Assembly: GCF_004348985.1 (NCBI RefSeq)
Contig: NZ_SMKW01000001.1
Span: 124,001-188,000 of the forward strand
Origin: Saccharopolyspora elongata
Lineage (GTDB): Bacteria; Actinomycetota; Actinomycetes; Mycobacteriales; Pseudonocardiaceae
DNA length: 64,000 nt
Reading direction: 5' to 3'
Of this stretch, positions 60,793-64,000 are shown piece after piece; within the stretch, counting starts at the first letter, position 1, and each line of letters starts with the position of its first letter. Position numbers and translations under genes: made by a program. The notes beneath the pieces are model-generated. The model was given only the letters and a program-made list of their open reading frames with translations, was not told the origin of the DNA and did not search any database.

Positions 60793-60826
60793 CAACGCGC
60801 CGATCGGTTGCCCGACCGGCGCGTTG
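60793..60826 (-). terminator. Hairpin terminator after the imine-reductase-like gene
   Basis: CAACGCGCC (60793-60801) and GGCGCGTTG (60818-60826), with inner CGGT/ACCG pairing, 38 bases beyond the gene end on the minus strand and upstream of the sigma promoter. Confidence 0.55.
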
Positions 60827-60858
60827 ATCACCCGTTCGGTCCAACGACAATGGTGGAC

Positions 60859-60876
60859 CAGTTTCAATTGAAACTG
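60859..60876. repeat. Family B palindrome copy 3, containing a stop codon
   Basis: CAGTTTCAATTGAAACTG, a perfect 18-bp palindrome. On the minus strand the imine-reductase-like gene reads into it and ends SFN-stop, the TGA lying in the palindrome's centre. Confidence 0.85.
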
Positions 60877-61766
60877 CGAGCAGCACCGGGTTCGGGCTTC
60901 CGGAGCAGCTCGACCAGCGCCGAGATGCTGTGCTCGCCGTGGCCCTCGGCGACCGCCCGGCGCAGCAGGTCGTTCATCGGCTCGCGCCAGCTGACGTCGA
61001 TGTTCGCCGCCGCCAGCTCGTCGTCGTGGGCGCTGCCCGCGTAGAACAGGCCGACCGTCGAGGACGGGTCGCTGTAGTCGCCGGCGTCGATCTCCGCCGC
61101 GAACTTCGGCAGCACCGAGCCGATCATCTCCAGCCACTTGACGGTGTAGGGCACCAGCTCGCTCGCGGGCGTCCCGCGCTTCGCGACCAGGGCCGCGCCC
61201 TCGAAGAAGCCGAGGAGGGCGGGCAACAGCGTGGCGCCGACCGCCATCTCGTACAGCGCGGCGAGATCCACGTCGTCACCGAGGTACCGGGTGTCGCCGC
61301 CGAGCTCCCGCAGGGTCTGCTCGTACTCGTCGAAGACGGCCTTGTCGCCGCTGTAGTACAGCAGCGTGTCCGGCTTCGCGACCGCTTCGGGGACGTTCTT
61401 CACGGCGCCGTCCAGGAAGCGGGCGCCGTTGCCGGTCGCCCACTCCGCCATTTCCCGGGCGCCGCTGGGAGTTCCGCTGTTCAGCGTGATCAGGGTGCGG
61501 CCGGCCAGCTCGCCGGCGGCGGGCGCCAGGGCCTCCAGCGTGGCGTCGTAGGTGGTCAGGCAGGCGATGATCAGCGGGCCGGCGGTGACCGCGTCCGCTA
61601 TCGATCCGGCGTGCGCTGCGCCCTCGGCGACCAACGGCGCGGCCTTCTCCGGGCTGCGGTTCCACACCGTCGTCGGGTGCCCGGCGGCCAGGAACGCCTT
61701 GGCCAGCGCCGCCCCCATGTTCCCCAGCCCGAGGACGGTCACCGCCGTGCGCTTGCCACCGGTCAT
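60864..61766 (-). CDS. Imine-reductase-like NADPH-dependent dehydrogenase
   Basis: A 300-residue protein of the 6-phosphogluconate/beta-hydroxyacid dehydrogenase fold. The N-terminal Rossmann domain has VTVLGLGNMGAALAKAFLAA, TTVWNRSPEKA (NADPH-type) and a SGTPSGAREM loop. The helical C-terminal domain ends HSISALVELLRKPEPGAA, the form of imine reductases. It may reduce cyclic imines or related carbonyl compounds. The start is the ATG at 61766 with GGAG 8 bases before it. The last codons lie in a family B palindrome. The divergent HxlR gene probably regulates it. Confidence 0.83.
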   Translation of the reverse strand: MTGGKRTAVTVLGLGNMGAALAKAFLAAGHPTTVWNRSPEKAAPLVAEGAAHAGSIADAVTAGPLIIACLTTYDATLEALAPAAGELAGRTLITLNSGTPSGAREMAEWATGNGARFLDGAVKNVPEAVAKPDTLLYYSGDKAVFDEYEQTLRELGGDTRYLGDDVDLAALYEMAVGATLLPALLGFFEGAALVAKRGTPASELVPYTVKWLEMIGSVLPKFAAEIDAGDYSDPSSTVGLFYAGSAHDDELAAANIDVSWREPMNDLLRRAVAEGHGEHSISALVELLRKPEPGAARSFN

Positions 61767-61852
61767 GTTCGTGCTCCAGTTCAAAGTCGGCTCTTTCGAG
61801 GTCGATCGCGTTGACGCGTTCGATCCTCGCGACATGGCTGCACTTTGATCAA

Positions 61853-61875
61853 GTACCGACTATTTTGTCGGGTAC
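61853..61875. promoter_or_regulatory. HxlR operator candidate
   Basis: GTACCGAC-TATTTT-GTCGGGTAC, a near-perfect dyad with one extra G, in the 136-base divergent spacer 28 bases before the HxlR ATG. HxlR-family regulators commonly bind such GTAC-ended dyads. Confidence 0.6.
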
Positions 61876-61902
61876 TGAACTTTTTGCCAGTGGGAGCCCG
61901 GG

Positions 61903-62238
61903 ATGAAGCGGAACAAGTACACCTGCGGACTGGATGCCGCCATCGACGTGATGGGCGGCAAGTGGAAGTGCCTGATCCTGTGGGAGCTGGCCTTCGCGAC
62001 GCGGCGCTTGGGCGAGCTGCGGCGCGCGATCCCGGACATCAGCGAGCGGGTGCTGATCCTGCAGCTCAAGGAGATGGTGGCGAGCGGCCTGGTGCACCGC
62101 GAGATGTACCACCAGGTGCCGCCGAAGGTGGAGTACTCGCTGACGGAGTTCGGCCGGTCGCTCATCGAGGCGCTGATGCCGCTCGGGGAATGGGGCGAGC
62201 AGAACATGGCTCGCATCGAGGCGATTCCCCGCGGCTAG
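61903..62238 (+). CDS. HxlR-family transcriptional regulator
   Basis: A 111-residue single-domain winged helix. The family features are the N-terminal Cys (YTCGLDAAIDVMGGKW), CLILWEL, LGELRRAIPDISERVLILQL (recognition helix) and GLVHREMYHQVPPKVEYSLT (wing). Such regulators sense electrophiles or aldehydes through the N-terminal Cys. It is divergent from the imine-reductase-like gene with a dyad between them, so that gene is the likely target. Confidence 0.93.
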   Translation: MKRNKYTCGLDAAIDVMGGKWKCLILWELAFATRRLGELRRAIPDISERVLILQLKEMVASGLVHREMYHQVPPKVEYSLTEFGRSLIEALMPLGEWGEQNMARIEAIPRG

Positions 62239-62282
62239 GGGGAAATTCCAGCGGCCGACACATCGGTCCACTGTGGAGCCAA

Positions 62283-62312
62283 GTCGGGCGGTTCCGGCCG
62301 GAACCGCCCGAC
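62283..62312. terminator. Perfect 30-bp GC palindrome between convergent genes
   Basis: GTCGGGCGGTTCCGG and its complement with no spacer, 45 bases after the HxlR stop and 8 bases before the SEC-C gene stop. It acts on both strands. It lacks the AT core of families A to C. Confidence 0.65.
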
Positions 62313-62319
62313 ACCGGGC

Positions 62320-63270
62320 TCAGCGGATGGTGACCTGGCGGCCGCGGAGGCCGTCGCGGGCGCGCCGCTCCGCCGCGTTCAGCGGCTCCGAGTCGAGCGA
62401 GCCGAGGGCATCGGCCAGCCGGCGCCCGAGCTCCGCGGCGGGCTCGTCCCACTCGCGCGCGTGCTTCTCGCGGTCGAGGTCCCACACCGGCACAAGCAGG
62501 CCGTGCGCGCGGAACGATCCCGCGTACTTGCTGTCCTCGCCGAGCGCCAGCTCGCCGCGGGCGGACAGCCGCGCCAGCGCCGCCAGCAGCTGCTCCTCGG
62601 GCTCCGGGCGCACCCAGCGCAGGTGGGCCTTCTCGCCCGCGTCGACCCAGTACGCGGATTCCACGCCTTCGGCGGTCAGCCGGTCGGTGGGCATGATCGC
62701 CGCGTTCGCCCGCTCCAGGGACAGCGCGACCTCGCCCGTCGGCTCCACGTCGCCGGGCAGCCACCAGGCGAAGTCCTCGTGCAGCTCGACCTCCAGCGGC
62801 GCGGCGGGGTCGAGCAGGTCCTGCAAGCGGGCGGGAATGGTGCCGGGCTCGGCCGTCTCCGGCCCCACCACCGACAGCGACTCGCCGATCTCGGCGGTCT
62901 GCACCCACTCGACGGCCCGCGCGAGATCCCGGCTGATATCACCGGAGTGGGTCTGCACCTGCAGCCCGATGAAGGACTTGTCGTCGTTGCGCCGCAGCGC
63001 CGCGGCGGCCATCGGCAGCACGGTCGCGAGCGTGACCTCGCCCTTGTCGCGCAGCGGCAGCTTCGCCGTCGCCGACGGGACGAACTCGCGCAGCGCGACC
63101 AGCTCGCATTCCGCGGCCAAGCCCTCGAACGGCCTGGTCACGATCACGTCGGCGGCACCGCCCGCGGCGCCGTGGCAAGCCTTGTAGCGCTTCCCCGAAC
63201 CGCACGGGCAGGGCTGGCGCGGCTTGATCCCGGTGTCCGCCTGGGGCTTGGGTGCGGTTCGCTTCGACAC
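62320..63270 (-). CDS. SEC-C motif protein (DUF5926-like)
   Basis: A 316-residue protein with an N-terminal SEC-C zinc motif CPCGSGKRYKACHG (about residues 21-34), the type found at the end of SecA and in many unlinked proteins. A roughly 280-residue actinobacterial domain follows, with RPFEGLAAECELVALREFVP, ATVLPMAAAALRR and LHEDFAWWLPGDVEPTGEV (split: ELHEDFAWWLPGD). The function is unknown. The start is a GTG. It is next to a glycerophosphodiesterase gene on the same strand. Confidence 0.85.
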   Translation of the reverse strand: MSKRTAPKPQADTGIKPRQPCPCGSGKRYKACHGAAGGAADVIVTRPFEGLAAECELVALREFVPSATAKLPLRDKGEVTLATVLPMAAAALRRNDDKSFIGLQVQTHSGDISRDLARAVEWVQTAEIGESLSVVGPETAEPGTIPARLQDLLDPAAPLEVELHEDFAWWLPGDVEPTGEVALSLERANAAIMPTDRLTAEGVESAYWVDAGEKAHLRWVRPEPEEQLLAALARLSARGELALGEDSKYAGSFRAHGLLVPVWDLDREKHAREWDEPAAELGRRLADALGSLDSEPLNAAERRARDGLRGRQVTIR

Positions 63271-63291
63271 TGCAGATCCCCTCGCTCATGG

Positions 63292-64000
63292 TCACTTCGC
63301 CGTGACGCTACCGAACTGCACGAGACCCGATTCAGCCAGGTGGAAGCGGGTGGACGCGGGCGCATTGGTGGCCACGAAGCGCACTCCGGAGCGGGCGCAC
63401 AGCTCGATGTCCGCGGGGTCGTCGACGGTCCAGCAGTACGTGTCACGGCCGAGCGCGGCGGCGCGCGCGACGAATCCCGGGTCCTCGCGCAGCAGGCGGA
63501 TGCCCGGCCCGGCGAGGTCCGCCCACGGCGGGAGCACGCCGGAGCGCAACGGGCCGCGGAACCGGTCGAACAGCAGGACCGTCGGCACGCCCGGCGCGGC
63601 CTCGTGGAACCGGCGCACCGCGGACTGCGCGAACGACATCATCAGCACCGGCGAGTTCTCCCGATCCGCCGGCGTCGCCAGGCCGTGCCGGGCCAGCAGC
63701 GCGACCAGCTTGCGCTCCACCAGCCCGCCGTAGCGCACCGGGTGCTTGGTCTCGATGAACAGCCGGACCGGGCGCGAGTTGTCCCGCAGCAGGCCGAGGA
63801 GTTCGTCGAGCAGCAGCACGCCGTGCTCGGGCTCCGCGGCCGGGCCGCGCACCAGGTCGTCCGCCGACCGGGGCGGTTCCTGGTGCCAGCCACCGAAGTC
63901 CACTTCGGACATCGCGGCGACGGTGAGCTCGCTGACCACACCGCGGCCGCTGGAGGTCCGGTCGATGCGCCGGTCGTGCACGCACACCAGGTGGCCGTCC
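63292..64000 (-). CDS. Glycerophosphodiester phosphodiesterase, N-terminus outside the window
   Basis: About 236 residues are visible; the beginning lies beyond base 64000. At the window edge it reads HLVCVHDRRIDRTSSGRG, the GDPD substrate and metal loop (usually HD...RTT.G), followed by LLDELLGLL, LFIETKHPVRYGG (metal Glu and Lys), VLMMSFAQSAVRRF and a YCWTVDDPADIELCARSGV strand with FVATNAP. It hydrolyses deacylated phospholipids to glycerol 3-phosphate. It probably runs with the SEC-C gene 21 bases downstream. Confidence 0.9.
   Translation of the reverse strand, partial: DGHLVCVHDRRIDRTSSGRGVVSELTVAAMSEVDFGGWHQEPPRSADDLVRGPAAEPEHGVLLLDELLGLLRDNSRPVRLFIETKHPVRYGGLVERKLVALLARHGLATPADRENSPVLMMSFAQSAVRRFHEAAPGVPTVLLFDRFRGPLRSGVLPPWADLAGPGIRLLREDPGFVARAAALGRDTYCWTVDDPADIELCARSGVRFVATNAPASTRFHLAESGLVQFGSVTAK

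Overview
The window looks like a chromosomal segment of a high-GC actinomycete, most likely of the family Pseudonocardiaceae (Saccharopolyspora-like). The basis is the strongly G/C-ending codon use, frequent GTG starts, and an arabinogalactan gene block (Emb-type arabinosyltransferase, UbiA-type phosphoribosyltransferase, PAP2 phosphatase, GlfT2, Glf). F420-type, IdeR-type and PhoP-type signals and many ECF/SigE-like and one-component regulators fit the same picture. No mycolic acid gene, transposase, integrase, tRNA or rRNA is seen. The genus is inference.

Layout. 1-17.2 kb: cell-envelope glycan genes. These are a GT-C membrane protein, an Emb arabinosyltransferase, a coupled operon of a GT2 polyprenyl-sugar synthase, GtrA and an FAD oxidoreductase, then (after phoD and a Uma2 gene) the minus-strand operon glf-glfT2-PAP2-ubiA, and a GT87 protein. 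17.4-24 kb: a secreted PGRP-type amidase, a TetR/P450/ferredoxin unit with visible operators, a HAD phosphatase, an F420-type oxidoreductase, an XRE-cupin regulator and an HhH nuclease-like protein. 24-31.9 kb: serS, an actinobacterial pair resembling YgiC/YgiB, a septum-formation protein, a zincin, a phosphatase, pheA, a macro-domain-like protein and a DoxX-like protein. 32-43 kb: a NarL-type regulator, an AraC regulator, a lactate permease, a GAF histidine kinase, and the cytochrome bd genes cydAB with a fused cydDC. 43-48 kb: an ECF sigma/zinc-finger anti-sigma/ABC transporter operon and a GT39-like protein. 48-55 kb: a MocR regulator divergent from a PLP gamma-lyase/synthase, an NmrA-type reductase, and an operon ending in fahA-iclR. 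55-64 kb: iron-box genes (a DUF2470 protein and ferritin), a CPBP protease, arginine deiminase, a SigE-family sigma factor, an imine-reductase-like enzyme with a divergent HxlR regulator, a SEC-C protein and a truncated glycerophosphodiesterase.

The most unusual feature is not a gene. Several families of AT-cored palindromes are scattered in the spacers, all on the 3' side of gene stop codons and none in the divergent promoter spacers I checked. Three families share one architecture: GC-rich arms, then TTT, then a family-specific hexamer (CGCGCG, CAATTG or TAGGCA), then AAA, then complementary arms. The outer arms differ from copy to copy but stay complementary, so pairing appears to be preserved. 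A fourth family is a roughly 75-bp imperfect palindrome found four times just after stop codons, and one core is amplified into six 42-bp tandem units after cydDC. I propose that these are 3'-end (terminator, processing or protein-binding) hairpins not explained by ordinary annotation. Ordinary GC-only hairpin terminators occur at other convergent junctions.

Functional links: Glf and GlfT2 build the galactan, UbiA and PAP2 supply the decaprenyl-phosphoryl pentose donor, and Emb adds arabinose. The GT2/GtrA/FAD operon next to emb may make a further lipid-linked sugar. Iron supply appears to control ferritin and the DUF2470 protein, and phosphate supply phoD.
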